Assembly: GCF_009746585.1 (NCBI RefSeq)
Contig: NZ_WRPO01000014.1
Location: 1 to 64,000 of the forward strand
DNA from: Novosphingobium aquimarinum
Lineage (GTDB): Bacteria; Pseudomonadota; Alphaproteobacteria; Sphingomonadales; Sphingomonadaceae
Direction of reading: 5' to 3'
Length of the DNA stretch: 64,000 nucleotides
Part shown: positions 42,768-52,686 of the stretch, one piece after another
Position numbering within the stretch: position 1 is the stretch's first letter
How the letters are laid out: each line of letters opens with the position of its first letter
Notes under the pieces: model-generated
What the model saw: only the letters and a program-made list of their open reading frames with translations
Told to the model about the DNA's origin: nothing
Database searches by the model: none
Program-made: the position numbers and the translations under genes

Positions 42768-43519
42768 GCGAGGTGCGCAGTTCGGTATACGAAGGCTGGG
42801 GGGGAACCGAGCTGGCGCTGCATCGCCTGGGCGAGGGGCGGCCGGTGGTTCTGCTCCACGGTCTGTTCTCGAGCGCGGAGGTCAACTGGATCAAGTTCGG
42901 CCATGCGCAGAAGCTGGAGGACGCCGGGTTCGAAGCGATCATGCCCGACTTGCGCGCGCATGCGCAAAGCGCCGCGCCGCACGATCCTGAGGATTATCCC
43001 GATGACGTCCTCGTCAAGGACGCGTTCGCGCTGGTCGAGACGCTGGGCCTGACGGAGTTCGACTTGTGCGGTTTTTCGCTGGGCGCGCGCACCGTGGTGC
43101 GGGCCGTCGTCGCGGGCATGGCGCCGCGCCGTCTGGTGGTGGCGGGCATGGGGATCGAAGGACTCGACAACTGGGCTCGGCGCAGCGCCTTCTTCATCGA
43201 TGCGATCGATCGTTTCGATGAGATCAAGCGCGGCGATCCAGCCTATTTCGCGCACGCGTTCATGAAGACGCAAAAGGTCGATCGTGTGGCGGCGCGGTTG
43301 CTGCTGCAGTCTGTCGACGACACGCGCGCCGAGGATCTGGCGAACGTGACGATGCCCACGCTGGTGGTCTGCGGCGCCGACGATCAGGACAACGGCTCTG
43401 CCCCGAAGCTGGCGGAAACACTGCCCGATGGCCGTTACGTGGAAGTGCCCGGCACGCATATGTCCTCGGTGACGCAGCGGCAGCTGGGCGAGGCGATCGT
43501 CAGCTTTCTGGCGGCTTGA
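42764..43519 (+). CDS. Alpha/beta hydrolase
   Basis: A 251-residue soluble hydrolase. HGLFSSAEVNW forms the oxyanion region, CGFSLGARTVVRA holds the nucleophile Ser, VVCGADDQDN the Asp and VPGTHMSSV the His. The substrate cannot be told. The start overlaps the GFA stop (ATGA), so the two are co-translated. Confidence 0.82.
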   Translation: MSEVRSSVYEGWGGTELALHRLGEGRPVVLLHGLFSSAEVNWIKFGHAQKLEDAGFEAIMPDLRAHAQSAAPHDPEDYPDDVLVKDAFALVETLGLTEFDLCGFSLGARTVVRAVVAGMAPRRLVVAGMGIEGLDNWARRSAFFIDAIDRFDEIKRGDPAYFAHAFMKTQKVDRVAARLLLQSVDDTRAEDLANVTMPTLVVCGADDQDNGSAPKLAETLPDGRYVEVPGTHMSSVTQRQLGEAIVSFLAA

Positions 43520-43582
43520 CCCGGGGGCCTCGCGGCGCCAAGCAAGATCATCCGAAATATCCAGAAATCGGGGCGTAATTTT

Positions 43583-45394
43583 ATGCTGAAACCCATGATC
43601 TCGCTGGCCGCGCTCGCAAGCGCGCTATCCGCTGTTCCCGCGATGGCGCAGGATGGCCAGACCCAGCCCGATGCCGCCACGTTCGTCGAGCAGACCGAGG
43701 CCGCCTACAACGACAAGATGATCGCGCAGGCCCATGCCGACTGGGTCTACATGACCTACATCAACCACGATTCCGAAATCCTGTCGTCCACCGCGGGCGC
43801 GGACGTGACCAAGTTCAACGTCGCCAACGCCTTGCAGGCGGCCCAATACGTTGACGAAAAGGGCTTGTCCTACGACGTCAACCGCAAGCTCAATCGCATG
43901 CGCACGCTCATCGTGCTGCCCGCGCCGACGACGCCGGGCGCAGCCGAGGAAGTGTCGAGCCTCAACGCCAAGCTTCAAGGTATCTACGGGGCCGGGAAGG
44001 GCACGCTGAACGGCCAGCCGATCAGCGGCAGCGACATCGAAGCGGCGATGGGCACCAACCGCAACCCTTCCGAGCTCAAGGAAATGTGGACGAGCTGGCA
44101 CGACAATGTCGGCAAGCCGATGAAGGCGGACTACGCCAAGATGACCGCGCTCGCCAACGAAGGCGCGAAGGAACTCGGTTACGCCGATGTCGGCGCGCTG
44201 TGGCGTTCCAACTACGACATGAGCCCCGAGGATTTCGCCGCGCTCACCGAGAAGCTGTGGCAGGAAGTGAAGCCGCTCTACGACCAGCTCCACTGCTACA
44301 CCCGCACCAAGCTCAACGAGAAATACGGCGACGACGTGCAGGCCACGACCGGCCCGATCCGCGCGGATCTGCTCGGCAACATGTGGGCGCAGGAATGGGG
44401 CAACATCTATGATGTCGTCGCTCCTGCCGGTGCCGGCGACCTGGGCTACGACGTGGGCGAACTGCTGACCGCCAAGAGCTACGATCCGATCAAGATGGTG
44501 AAGACGGGCGAGGGCTTCTTTACGTCGCTCGGCTTCGAACCGCTGCCCGAGACCTTCTGGCAGCGCTCGCAGTTCACCAAGCCGCGCGACCGCGAAGTGA
44601 TCTGCCACGCCTCGGCCTGGGACGTCGACAACGTCGACGATCTGCGCATCAAGATGTGCATCAAGGTGAACGCGGACGATTTCACCACGATCCACCACGA
44701 GTTGGGTCACAACTTCTACCAGCGCGCCTACAACAAGCAGGGTGCCTATTACCTCGACGGCGCCAACGACGGCTTTCACGAGGCGATCGGCGACACCATC
44801 GCGCTCTCCATCACGCCGCAGTACCTCGTCGACATCGGTCTGCTCGACAAGGCGCAAGTGCCGGGCGCGGACAAGGACCTCGGACTGCTGCTGCGTCAGG
44901 CGATGGACAAAGTGGCGTTCCTGCCCTTTGGCCTGCTGATCGACCGCTGGCGCTGGAAGGTCTTCTCAGGCGATATCGCGCCTGCCGATTACAACAAGGC
45001 CTGGACGGACATGCGCCTCGAATATCAGGGCATCGTCCCGCCGGTCGAGCGCGGCCCCGATGCCTTCGATCCTGGCGCGAAGTATCACGTGCCCGCAGTC
45101 GTGCCGTACACCCGCTACTTCCTGGCGCGGATCCTGCAGTTCCAGTTCTACGAGGCGGCGTGCAAGCAGGCGGGCTGGAAGGGCCCGCTCCACCGCTGCA
45201 GCTTCTACGGCAACAAGCAGGTGGGCGAGAAGCTGAACGCGATGCTGGAAATGGGCGCCTCGAAGCCCTGGCCCGATGCGCTGGAAGCCTTCACCGGCAG
45301 CCGCGAGATGAGCGGCAAGCCGATGCTGCGCTACTTCGCGCCGCTTTCGGCCTGGCTCAAGAAGCAGAACGCCGGCAAGACCTGCGGCTGGTAA
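43583..45394 (+). CDS. M2-family dipeptidyl carboxypeptidase (ACE-like)
   Basis: A 603-residue exported zinc peptidase. The signal peptide MLKPMISLAALASALSAVPA ends in AMA. The zinc motif is HHELGHNFYQRAY (HExxH, near 373), with the third ligand Glu in GFHEAIGDTIAL. The segment FLPFGLLIDRWRWKVFSG is an M2 mark. It should remove dipeptides from peptide C-termini in the periplasm. The start follows a sparse leader without a strong ribosome site. Confidence 0.92.
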   Translation: MLKPMISLAALASALSAVPAMAQDGQTQPDAATFVEQTEAAYNDKMIAQAHADWVYMTYINHDSEILSSTAGADVTKFNVANALQAAQYVDEKGLSYDVNRKLNRMRTLIVLPAPTTPGAAEEVSSLNAKLQGIYGAGKGTLNGQPISGSDIEAAMGTNRNPSELKEMWTSWHDNVGKPMKADYAKMTALANEGAKELGYADVGALWRSNYDMSPEDFAALTEKLWQEVKPLYDQLHCYTRTKLNEKYGDDVQATTGPIRADLLGNMWAQEWGNIYDVVAPAGAGDLGYDVGELLTAKSYDPIKMVKTGEGFFTSLGFEPLPETFWQRSQFTKPRDREVICHASAWDVDNVDDLRIKMCIKVNADDFTTIHHELGHNFYQRAYNKQGAYYLDGANDGFHEAIGDTIALSITPQYLVDIGLLDKAQVPGADKDLGLLLRQAMDKVAFLPFGLLIDRWRWKVFSGDIAPADYNKAWTDMRLEYQGIVPPVERGPDAFDPGAKYHVPAVVPYTRYFLARILQFQFYEAACKQAGWKGPLHRCSFYGNKQVGEKLNAMLEMGASKPWPDALEAFTGSREMSGKPMLRYFAPLSAWLKKQNAGKTCGW

Positions 45395-45658
45395 TCCGAA
45401 TGCGTGCTGCGGGGCGCAAATGCGCTCCGCCGTCGCGACGGAACTTTGCGAAGTTCACCCAGGCTGCGCATAGCGAGTTTGCGCCGGATCGTTTGAAAAC
45501 AAGGGCTTAGGGTGCGCGGTTTTTCACTCCGCGCGGCTTTGGTCTGGCGACGATGTCAAAGAGCGGCGGCGAGGCATTTTCGCGCCTCGTCGTCGCTCCG
45601 ATTTGACAGTCTGGGGGCGTGTAGGAAAGCGGCCGCGATGGCGTGCCGCTTTGGGCCC

Positions 45659-45967
45659 CTACTTGCCCGTCGCTTCTTCCTCGTGGCCGGCGATGTCGCC
45701 GTCTTGGAACAGGTATTCGCGCAGCTGGCTGTCGAACACGTCGTCGTTGCGGCGCAGCCATTCGAGCACCATCGCCGCGTGCTCGACTTCCTCGCGCATG
45801 TTGTGCAGCAGGATCGCCTTCAGCGCCTCGTCGTCGCAATCGTCGGCGCGCTGGCGATACCAGTCGGCCGCCTCCAGCTCCTCCATCAGCGAGACGATCG
45901 CGTGATGCATCGACAGCGTCTTGGCGCTGAGACGCTCCCGGGGGGCGTGGAGACCTTCACTGGACAT
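45659..45967 (-). CDS. Encapsulated-ferritin-like (EncFtn) protein, orphan
   Basis: A 102-residue helical protein that matches encapsulin-associated ferritins: HRAIVSLMEELEAADWYRQR-like helix (E30, E32, W36, Y37) and MREEVEHAAMVLEWLRRND (E60, H63), then LREYLF. These residues form the ferroxidase site at the dimer interface. No encapsulin shell gene is in the window, and the C-terminus (GHEEEATGK) is short and acidic, unlike the usual cargo-loading peptide. It could load by another route or work free in the cytosol. Confidence 0.8.
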   Translation of the reverse strand: MSSEGLHAPRERLSAKTLSMHHAIVSLMEELEAADWYRQRADDCDDEALKAILLHNMREEVEHAAMVLEWLRRNDDVFDSQLREYLFQDGDIAGHEEEATGK

Positions 45968-46130
45968 CGGCGTTTCCTTTTAGTTTGCTCTGCGCGCGCG
46001 CGCGCGGGTCATTGGTGATCCTAAGAGCGAGCGGCGCGGTTGTGAACTGTTCGCTGAAGTATTCGGAGGCACAGCGACTGTCCTGTTCTCATCTTTCCCG
46101 AGCACCATGGCCGCCACGAAACTCCTTCGT

Positions 46131-46153
46131 CATCCCGGACCTGATCCGGGATG
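46131..46153. repeat. Dispersed palindromic repeat
   Basis: CATCCCGGA (46131-46139) and TCCGGGATG (46145-46153) form a hairpin with loop CCTGA. This is a very frequent extragenic repeat in sphingomonads and related bacteria, known from memory. It lies between two minus-strand genes. A GC dinucleotide run lies nearby at about 45991-46005. Confidence 0.7.
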
Positions 46154-46180
46154 CCGCTAAGTGAGGACGCCGGGCAATGG

Positions 46181-46837
46181 TCAGTCGGAACCGACCTCTT
46201 CTTCGAACAGGATCGTATACGTCTGGACGGAGGGGACCGGATTGCCGTTGGAATCGATTGCGGCCGTGAGTTCCAGGGTATCCTGGGCATATTTGCACGC
46301 CGTCGAACCAAGTACGTCTAAGACGCGCTGCTCGGTTTCCGCCGCTTTGGAACCCGCGCGCGAAGGCGATTCGGGAAGAAGCGGCTGGCAATTCGTTGGC
46401 GTGCCTGTCGCGTCGATGGCGAACGCCAAGCGAACCCACGCCGGATTGGGAATTTCGCCGGGTAATCGCTTCACCGTCACGATTGCATCGCTCCTTTGGC
46501 TTCGACCTATTGGTTTCATGCCCTCGACCCACCACAACAGGCGCTGTTGATAGACCGCAAATGTCGGCTTGCCCGCGACGTCCATTGCCGGCTTGAAACG
46601 TGCCCGCCGCATCAGCAATTCGCAGCTGATGGTGTTCAACTCCTCGTAAGGGGTAGGATCGGTGATCTCGCATTTGATAGGCGTTCCATCGGCGGCAATC
46701 GTCAATCGAAAACGCGGCGCTCCGCCCTGGTTCTCTCGAAGGGCTTTGCTGGGATAGTCGGTGGGAGTCGCCCACACTCGTGGGTTGATGGGCTCTGCCG
46801 CAACTAGGGCCGCCGCGGATAGCATCGCTAAAATCAT
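46181..46837 (-). CDS. Exported protein with two TonB-C-like domains
   Basis: A 218-residue protein with a short signal peptide (MILAMLSAAALVAA). Two halves each look like the TonB C-terminal fold: YPSKALRENQGGAPRFRLTI with CEITDPTPYEELNTISCELL, then WVRLAFAIDATGTPTNC. The proline-rich spacer and membrane anchor of true TonB are missing, so it is a periplasmic TonB-like protein of unknown partner. Confidence 0.65.
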   Translation of the reverse strand: MILAMLSAAALVAAEPINPRVWATPTDYPSKALRENQGGAPRFRLTIAADGTPIKCEITDPTPYEELNTISCELLMRRARFKPAMDVAGKPTFAVYQQRLLWWVEGMKPIGRSQRSDAIVTVKRLPGEIPNPAWVRLAFAIDATGTPTNCQPLLPESPSRAGSKAAETEQRVLDVLGSTACKYAQDTLELTAAIDSNGNPVPSVQTYTILFEEEVGSD

Positions 46838-47007
46838 GGAAGAGTTATAGTCGCCCTTTGCGGGGAAACAATTCCGTGGATGCCGCGCATCAGCGTCGCG
46901 TCCGGAATTCTCTACTCACACGGTTCGGCGACAATGGCGAAAGCCAAATGTTAGGACGTTGAACTTACGGCCCGATAACGACCACGGCGAACCGGATTTC
47001 GATCTGT

Positions 47008-48513
47008 ATGCCAAATCTCAGGGGCGACGATGTGAGACGATGGGGTTCGCGATACCCGCTCGATGCAATCCTCCTCGCAGCTCTTATAGCCTGCGTGGCA
47101 ATATTGGCGCTGTATCCGCTCGTGCGCGTCTTCTTGCCGCCCGAGATCAATTACAACGAGGGGTGGAACGGGTATCATCAGATTCGAGCGGCGGCCGGGA
47201 AGACGCTTTACTCGGGTTATTCGAGCCTCTTCTACTGCAATTATCCGCCGCTGTCCTTCTACCTCGTCGGCTGGCTCGCAAGCGTCACGAATGATGTCAT
47301 TCTTGCCGGCCGCCTTGTATCCCTGATCAGCCTTGTCGCCCTTTGCTGGGCCTGCTCGCGGATCGTCATCAGGGCCGGCGGCAGGGTGCCCGATGCGGCT
47401 CTTGCGGTGGTCGCATTTCTGGGCCCCCTGCTGGTCTTCTACGACTCGTATGTCGGCATGAACGATCCGCAAATGCTGGGTCTCGCTTTCGCGTCATGGG
47501 CGCTTGCGGTTCATCTTGACGGCAAGAAGACGCTGCTCCGCACCGCCTTGGTCGCGCTCCTCTTGTGCCTGTCGTTGTTGACCAAGCATAACCTCTTGTC
47601 ACTGCTCATCGTGATCACTTTGGATACGCTGTATCGAGCCGACAATCGGCGGCGCATCGTATACGTCGCCAGCGGGCTGGTGATCGGTCTGGCGGCCTTG
47701 GCTCTCATCTGGCAGCGAGAGGGTATTGCCCTGTTCGAGCAGATGCTCGCCTCCCGCGTATGGTCGGCGGGGCGGGCTGCCCACTTCACGGCCGAAATTC
47801 TCCAGCGGCACCAATTCACGCTGATCGCGGCGACCGCAGGCCTCCTTTGGCTCAGGGATCGAACCGCGCTCCTGATCCTGAGCTACCTGCTGCTTTCTCT
47901 GGTCCTTGGCGCTTACTTCTCAGGCGGCGCCGGGACAGCCGAGAACATCTTTTTCGAGCCCTTCATGGCGAGTGCGATCGCGATCGGGCTGATTGCCAAG
48001 GAAGTGCGAAAGCTGGGAGAAGCGAGGGCGGTTCTGCTGCCCGCGCTGGTTATCGGAGCCAACTTCGCCTGGCTGACGTCGGCCCCCATGACGCTCGCGC
48101 TCGAGGCGTCGCAGCTTGGCGGGGGTCTTCAGGAGTCCGCACAGCGCTTCGAGGGTGACGTCGACTTCCTGAAGAGCAGGCCCGGCCCCAAGCTGTGCGA
48201 GTCCCTGCTGCTGTGCTTGCGCGCCGATCAAGACATGCTGGTCGACCCGTTCAACTCCGATCAGGCCATACGCACGGGCAGGCTGCCGAAGAACGTACTG
48301 ACCGGTCTGGTCGAAAGGCACGCCTTTTCGGCAATCCAGCTATATTCGGCGCATCCCGATCAACACGGCCGCTTTGCCAACTTCTCGCCGGATTTCTACG
48401 ACGCGGTTGAGCGCAATTATGTTCCGGTCCGCCAAGGTGCCCGCGGCATCATCTTGGTTCCGAAGACAGGCGGGACGCGCACAGCAGACGCTACCGAAAC
48501 GGCGGCTCGTTGA
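47008..48513 (+). CDS. GT-C-like polytopic membrane protein
   Basis: A 501-residue membrane protein with about ten helices in the first 380 residues and a soluble C-terminal part. The first loop has EINYNEGWNGYHQI with acidic residues, where GT-C glycosyltransferases keep their catalytic Asp or Glu. It resembles ArnT/DUF2029-type enzymes that use lipid-linked sugars, but neither donor nor acceptor can be told. It overlaps the convergent amn gene by 23 bases. Confidence 0.65.
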   Translation: MPNLRGDDVRRWGSRYPLDAILLAALIACVAILALYPLVRVFLPPEINYNEGWNGYHQIRAAAGKTLYSGYSSLFYCNYPPLSFYLVGWLASVTNDVILAGRLVSLISLVALCWACSRIVIRAGGRVPDAALAVVAFLGPLLVFYDSYVGMNDPQMLGLAFASWALAVHLDGKKTLLRTALVALLLCLSLLTKHNLLSLLIVITLDTLYRADNRRRIVYVASGLVIGLAALALIWQREGIALFEQMLASRVWSAGRAAHFTAEILQRHQFTLIAATAGLLWLRDRTALLILSYLLLSLVLGAYFSGGAGTAENIFFEPFMASAIAIGLIAKEVRKLGEARAVLLPALVIGANFAWLTSAPMTLALEASQLGGGLQESAQRFEGDVDFLKSRPGPKLCESLLLCLRADQDMLVDPFNSDQAIRTGRLPKNVLTGLVERHAFSAIQLYSAHPDQHGRFANFSPDFYDAVERNYVPVRQGARGIILVPKTGGTRTADATETAAR

Positions 48514-49930
48514 ACGCGCGCAGCTTGCGCGAATGCAGGCGGGCGCCTTCCTCGCGCAGCAGTTCGCAGGTCCGGGTGCCGATCTCGAGATGGGCGCCGA
48601 TGGCTTCCTCGTAGAAGCGGTTGGCCTGGCCCGGCAGCTTCAATTCGCCATGGAGCGGCTTGTCGGAAACGCACAGCAGCGTGCCGTAGGGGACGCGGAA
48701 GCGGAAGCCCTGGGCACTGATGGTGGCGCTTTCCATGTCGATGCCGATCGCGCGCGAGAGGCTGAACCGGTGAGCCGAGGCGGTGTAGCGCAATTCCCAG
48801 TTGCGATCGTCGGTGGTGACGACGGTGCCGGTGCGCATCCGCGTCTTCAAGTCCATGCCGCCGGTGCCGCTGATCTGCTCGGCCGCCAGCGCGAGCGCCT
48901 GCTGCACTTCGGCGATGGCGGGCAGGGGGATCTCGGGCGGCAGCACGTGGTCGAGGACGTGGTCGTCGCGCAAGTATGCATGGGCCAGGACGTAGTCGCC
49001 GATCTTCTGCGATTCGCGCAGGCCCCCGCAGTGGCCGATCATCAGCCAGGCCTCGGGGCGCAGCACCGCGAGGTGATCGGTGATGGTCTTCGCGTTCGAC
49101 GGTCCGACGCCGATGTTGACCAGCGTGATACCCGAGCGATCCTCGCGCATCAGGTGGTAGGCGGGCATCTGATGGCGTCGCCAGGCGGTGTCGTTGAGCC
49201 GGGCACGGGCGTCCTCGGTCGCGGCATCGACGTAGAGTCCGCCCGCACCCGATAGCGCGACGAAGCCATCTTTGCCGACTTGCCGACCGGCCCAGTCGAC
49301 GAATTCGTCGACATAGCGGTGGTAGTTGGTGAACAGGATGAAGCGCTGGCAGTGCTCGGCGGGCGTGCCGGTGTAGTGCGCGAGACGGGCGAGGCTGAAA
49401 TCGGTGCGCAGTCCATCGAACAGCGCCAGCGGAATCGGATCGAGCGTGCTGGTGATGTCGATGCCGTCCGCCAGCTCGTCGCCGATCATCGCGAGTTCGG
49501 TGGCGGGGAAGTGGTTGGCAAGCTCGGCGGGCGTGATCGAACCAAGCGTGTCGCTGCCGTCGAGCACGTAGGCGAAGGGGATCGGCTGCTGCGAGCGCGA
49601 GACCTCGACATCGAAATCGTAGTGCTCGTTGAGCAGTTCGAGCTGTTCGCGAATGTAGTCGGCGAAGAAGTTCGGGCGCGTGACGGTGGTCGAGTACGTG
49701 CCGCCATGCGTCAGCCGCCCGAACGACCGCGTCAGTTCGGGGCGCAGTTCGCGCCCGGCGTAACTGATGCGCAACTCCGGATAGCACCAGTCGCGCTCGG
49801 CGCGGCGCGAGGGCGGGGGCAGCGTTCCGTCTTTGGCGAAAGCGGCGATGTCGGAGCGGAGAGTGGCAACGGCGTCGTCGTAGACGCGGACCAGTTCGGC
49901 GATGACCTTATTAATGAATGGCATCGCCAT
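48491..49930 (-). CDS. amn: AMP nucleosidase
   Basis: A 479-residue enzyme that splits AMP into adenine and ribose 5-phosphate. An N-terminal AMP-nucleosidase domain (to about residue 180, with PEIRISYAG-like LRISYAGRELRP) is followed by a nucleoside-phosphorylase fold with NIGVGPSNAKTITDHLAVLR, IGHCGGLRESQ and AIGIDMESATISAQGFRFR. ATG 49930 or 49924 may start it; a longer frame to 50098 runs through the promoter. Confidence 0.9.
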   Translation of the reverse strand: MAMPFINKVIAELVRVYDDAVATLRSDIAAFAKDGTLPPPSRRAERDWCYPELRISYAGRELRPELTRSFGRLTHGGTYSTTVTRPNFFADYIREQLELLNEHYDFDVEVSRSQQPIPFAYVLDGSDTLGSITPAELANHFPATELAMIGDELADGIDITSTLDPIPLALFDGLRTDFSLARLAHYTGTPAEHCQRFILFTNYHRYVDEFVDWAGRQVGKDGFVALSGAGGLYVDAATEDARARLNDTAWRRHQMPAYHLMREDRSGITLVNIGVGPSNAKTITDHLAVLRPEAWLMIGHCGGLRESQKIGDYVLAHAYLRDDHVLDHVLPPEIPLPAIAEVQQALALAAEQISGTGGMDLKTRMRTGTVVTTDDRNWELRYTASAHRFSLSRAIGIDMESATISAQGFRFRVPYGTLLCVSDKPLHGELKLPGQANRFYEEAIGAHLEIGTRTCELLREEGARLHSRKLRAFNEPPFR

Positions 49931-50037
49931 TTCATAAGCCGGGATTGTTGCAATGCAATAGACAGCCGGCAGCGCGCCAATTGCCAAAGTGATCGTTGCG
50001 GTGGATACAAACACGAGTTCGACCGGGGGAGCAGGGT

Positions 50038-51609
50038 ATGAGAATGGGCCTGGCCGGGTGCGCATCGGCACTGGCGCTGATCGCAGGATTGCCGGCACAC
50101 GCGCAGCAGGCGATCAGTCCTGCCGCGGAGAAAGTCATCGCCGATGTCGAGGCGTCCACCGCGCCCGCGGCGCAGCCGGAGACGATCGCATCGCAAGCCG
50201 CGAGCCTGCGCGAGCGGTTCGAAGCTTACATGGACGACGCGCACGTACCCGGGATGGTCTACGGCGTGGTGCAGGGCGGTGAGCTGGTGCTCGTTCGAGG
50301 GCTCGGCGTGCGCGACCTCGAAAGCCGCGCGCCGGTCGATGCCGATACGCGGTTTCGCATCGCCTCGATGTCGAAGGCGTTCACCGGTCTTGCCATTCTC
50401 AAGCTGCGCGACGAGGGCAAGCTGGAGCTCGATGTCCCGGCAGCGACGTATGTCCCGCAGATGGCGGGCTGGACTTTGCCGACGGCGGATTCGCCGCCGG
50501 TGACGGTGCGCGATCTGCTGAACCACACCGCCGGCTTCGTCGAGGACAATCCCTGGGGCGACCGCCAGCAAGTGATCACCGAGGACGAATTCACCGCGAT
50601 GATCGAGGGGGGCATGCCCTTCGCATCCGCGCCGGGCACCGTGCCCGAATATTCGAATTACGGCTTCGCGCTGCTCGGGCGGATCATCGGCAATGTCTCG
50701 GGGCGGCGCTATCAGGACTACATCCGCGAGGAGATCATGGCGCCCCTCGGCATGACATCGACGACTTACGACGTGCTCGCCGATCCGCCGGGCAGCCGCG
50801 CCATCGGCTATCGCTGGCAGGACGAGGCCTGGGTGCGCGAGCCCGACATGGCCGACGGGGTGTTCGGCGCGATGGGCGGGGTCGAGACGACCGCAAACGA
50901 CTATGCGAAATGGCTCGCCTTCGTGCTCTCCGCCTGGCCGCCCTCGGACGCACCCGAGACCGGCCCGGTGCGGCGCGCGACAGTGCGCGAGGTCGCGATG
51001 CTGGTCTCGCCCTGGGGGGTGACCGAGACGCCGCCCGACGCGGACGGCGCGACCTGCCGGGAATCGCAAGGGTACTCTGCGGGATGGTTCGTGCAGCAGG
51101 GCTGCGAGATCGGCCGTAGCTTGCGGCATACCGGCGGATATCCGGGATATGGCTCGACGGTGTACGTGCTTCCCGATGCGGGCGTGGCGCTGTTCGCGTT
51201 CAGCGCGCGGACCTATTCATCGGGCCGCAACGTGGCGTACGGCGCGCTGCGAGACTTGCGGCAGGCGGGCGCGATTCCCGACCGCCCGCGTTCGGGCAGT
51301 CCGCGGCTCGCCAAAGCTTACGAATACGCGAAGTGGGCCTGGACCAAGGTGGATCCCGCCGCGGTGCCGCTGGCCAACAACGTCGCGATGGACCTCGATC
51401 TCGATCGTCGGCGCCAGGCGATGACGGCGCTGCGCGACGAAGTCGGCGCGTGCGACACTGGCGCGCCGATCGAGCCGGTCAGCGCCTTGGAGGGGCGCTT
51501 CACCTGGACTTGCGCGCAAGGCGCGGTCGCAGGCCGCGTGCAACTCGCGCCAACAGCGGCGCTTCAGTTGCAGCGGATTGACTTCAAGAAAGCCGAAGCG
51601 GGCGAGTAG
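50038..51609 (+). CDS. Exported beta-lactamase-fold serine hydrolase
   Basis: A 523-residue class C / AmpH-like hydrolase with a signal peptide (MRMGLAGCASALALIAGL, AHA cleavage). The SxxK motif is SMSKAFTG (near 111), followed by NHTAGF and the YxN motif YSNYGFALL (near 205). A GxG-type third motif lies in HTGGYPGYGS. Such proteins are DD-peptidases, esterases or amide hydrolases; substrate unknown. The start at 50038 is inside a longer frame that lacks a signal peptide. Confidence 0.82.
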   Translation: MRMGLAGCASALALIAGLPAHAQQAISPAAEKVIADVEASTAPAAQPETIASQAASLRERFEAYMDDAHVPGMVYGVVQGGELVLVRGLGVRDLESRAPVDADTRFRIASMSKAFTGLAILKLRDEGKLELDVPAATYVPQMAGWTLPTADSPPVTVRDLLNHTAGFVEDNPWGDRQQVITEDEFTAMIEGGMPFASAPGTVPEYSNYGFALLGRIIGNVSGRRYQDYIREEIMAPLGMTSTTYDVLADPPGSRAIGYRWQDEAWVREPDMADGVFGAMGGVETTANDYAKWLAFVLSAWPPSDAPETGPVRRATVREVAMLVSPWGVTETPPDADGATCRESQGYSAGWFVQQGCEIGRSLRHTGGYPGYGSTVYVLPDAGVALFAFSARTYSSGRNVAYGALRDLRQAGAIPDRPRSGSPRLAKAYEYAKWAWTKVDPAAVPLANNVAMDLDLDRRRQAMTALRDEVGACDTGAPIEPVSALEGRFTWTCAQGAVAGRVQLAPTAALQLQRIDFKKAEAGE

Positions 51610-51722
51610 GAGCTATGGCTCAGGCGATGCGCTTCGCCCGAGTCCTTCGAATGTCTCGAACAGTGGGTCGCATGAGCCCGCTTGTGAATGCCGAGCGCAT
51701 AGCGGCGAGGTTGATCGCCGGA

Positions 51723-52433
51723 TCAATCGCCTCGCGCCCTCCGATCTCTCCATTCGGACATTCGGGAAGGCTCTTCGTTCGCCAATCGCCGCGCGGTAAC
51801 CCAGGTTTGAAGAGTAAACAGCGCGATCAACGTGGTTCCCACGGCACCGACGAACAGATCGAATCCGTTCACGCTACCAAACATGCCCGGACCCGTCCCA
51901 AATCCGATCATGGCCAGCGTCAGCGCAATCAACATGATCCGCAGTTCGGTAGGCCCTGCATTGAGGTACGACAGCTTCAACTCCCCAAGCACGCGGACCG
52001 AGAGGAACGCGTGAATCGAGAGCAAAAGGTAGCCCGCCAGCGCAACGAGGGCGACTTCGAGTGTGACGTAGGGACTGAGGCCGATGCCGACCACGACGAG
52101 CGTCGTGGCCAGGCCATCGCAACTATGGTCGAGGAAATAGCCGTATCGTGGCCGCTCGATGCGGCGGAAGCGGGCGAGGCTGCCGTCGGTCGAATCTCCA
52201 AACCATTGGACCACATATCCGGCGTTCGCCAGCCACAGCCAGCCATCCCCCAGATTGCTGCCGACATAACCGGCAAAGACCATGAAGGCCCCTACCATGC
52301 CCAGGAAAGTCAGAGAGTCAGGCGAAACCCACGCAGGCATTCTTGCGCAGATCCAGTTCAGGAGGCGTCGTTCGCCGCGGGCCAGTATGTTTTCTTGAAT
52401 ACGTTCGATGGGAATTTGGGCTTTTCGCGCCAT
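51723..52433 (-). CDS. CDP-alcohol phosphatidyltransferase
   Basis: A 236-residue membrane enzyme with six helices. The signature DG-x2-AR-x8-G-x3-D-x3-D is complete: DGSLARF, then GYFLDHSCD. It transfers a phosphatidyl group from CDP-diacylglycerol to an alcohol; which lipid cannot be told. It is an isolated gene on the minus strand, 113 bases after the convergent hydrolase gene. Confidence 0.8.
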   Translation of the reverse strand: MARKAQIPIERIQENILARGERRLLNWICARMPAWVSPDSLTFLGMVGAFMVFAGYVGSNLGDGWLWLANAGYVVQWFGDSTDGSLARFRRIERPRYGYFLDHSCDGLATTLVVVGIGLSPYVTLEVALVALAGYLLLSIHAFLSVRVLGELKLSYLNAGPTELRIMLIALTLAMIGFGTGPGMFGSVNGFDLFVGAVGTTLIALFTLQTWVTARRLANEEPSRMSEWRDRRARGD

Positions 52434-52625
52434 TCAGTGAGCCTCGATGAGGGATTTGCTTCAGTTCGGTTACAGCAAAGCAGACCCGCCGCCCACCATT
52501 GCGAAATCGGGCCATCGGGTTGGCAGCAAGGCCCGTCTGATCGTCATCTCCAGGAGCGTGACGCCATGGGTTGGCCGCTGCTCAGGCATCCATGAGCAAA
52601 TCCGACCTCACACCACCGGTGCAAA

Positions 52626-52656
52626 CGAAAAGGGGCGCCGGTTGCCCGGCGCCCCT
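52626..52656 (-). terminator. Terminator after rplI
   Basis: AGGGGCGCCGG (minus strand, 52656-52646) pairs with CCGGCGCCCCT (52641-52631) around a four-base loop, an 11-bp perfect stem, followed by TTT. It ends the rpsF-rpsR-rplI operon. Confidence 0.85.
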
Positions 52657-52686
52657 CTCGTGTCTTCAGCAGAAAGGAAGCGTGGC

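Noticed and set aside
45991..46006. GC dinucleotide run as a possible Z-DNA or phase-variation site
   Set aside because: It is short (about seven units), lies between genes and not in a start region, and has no visible link to a switching gene.
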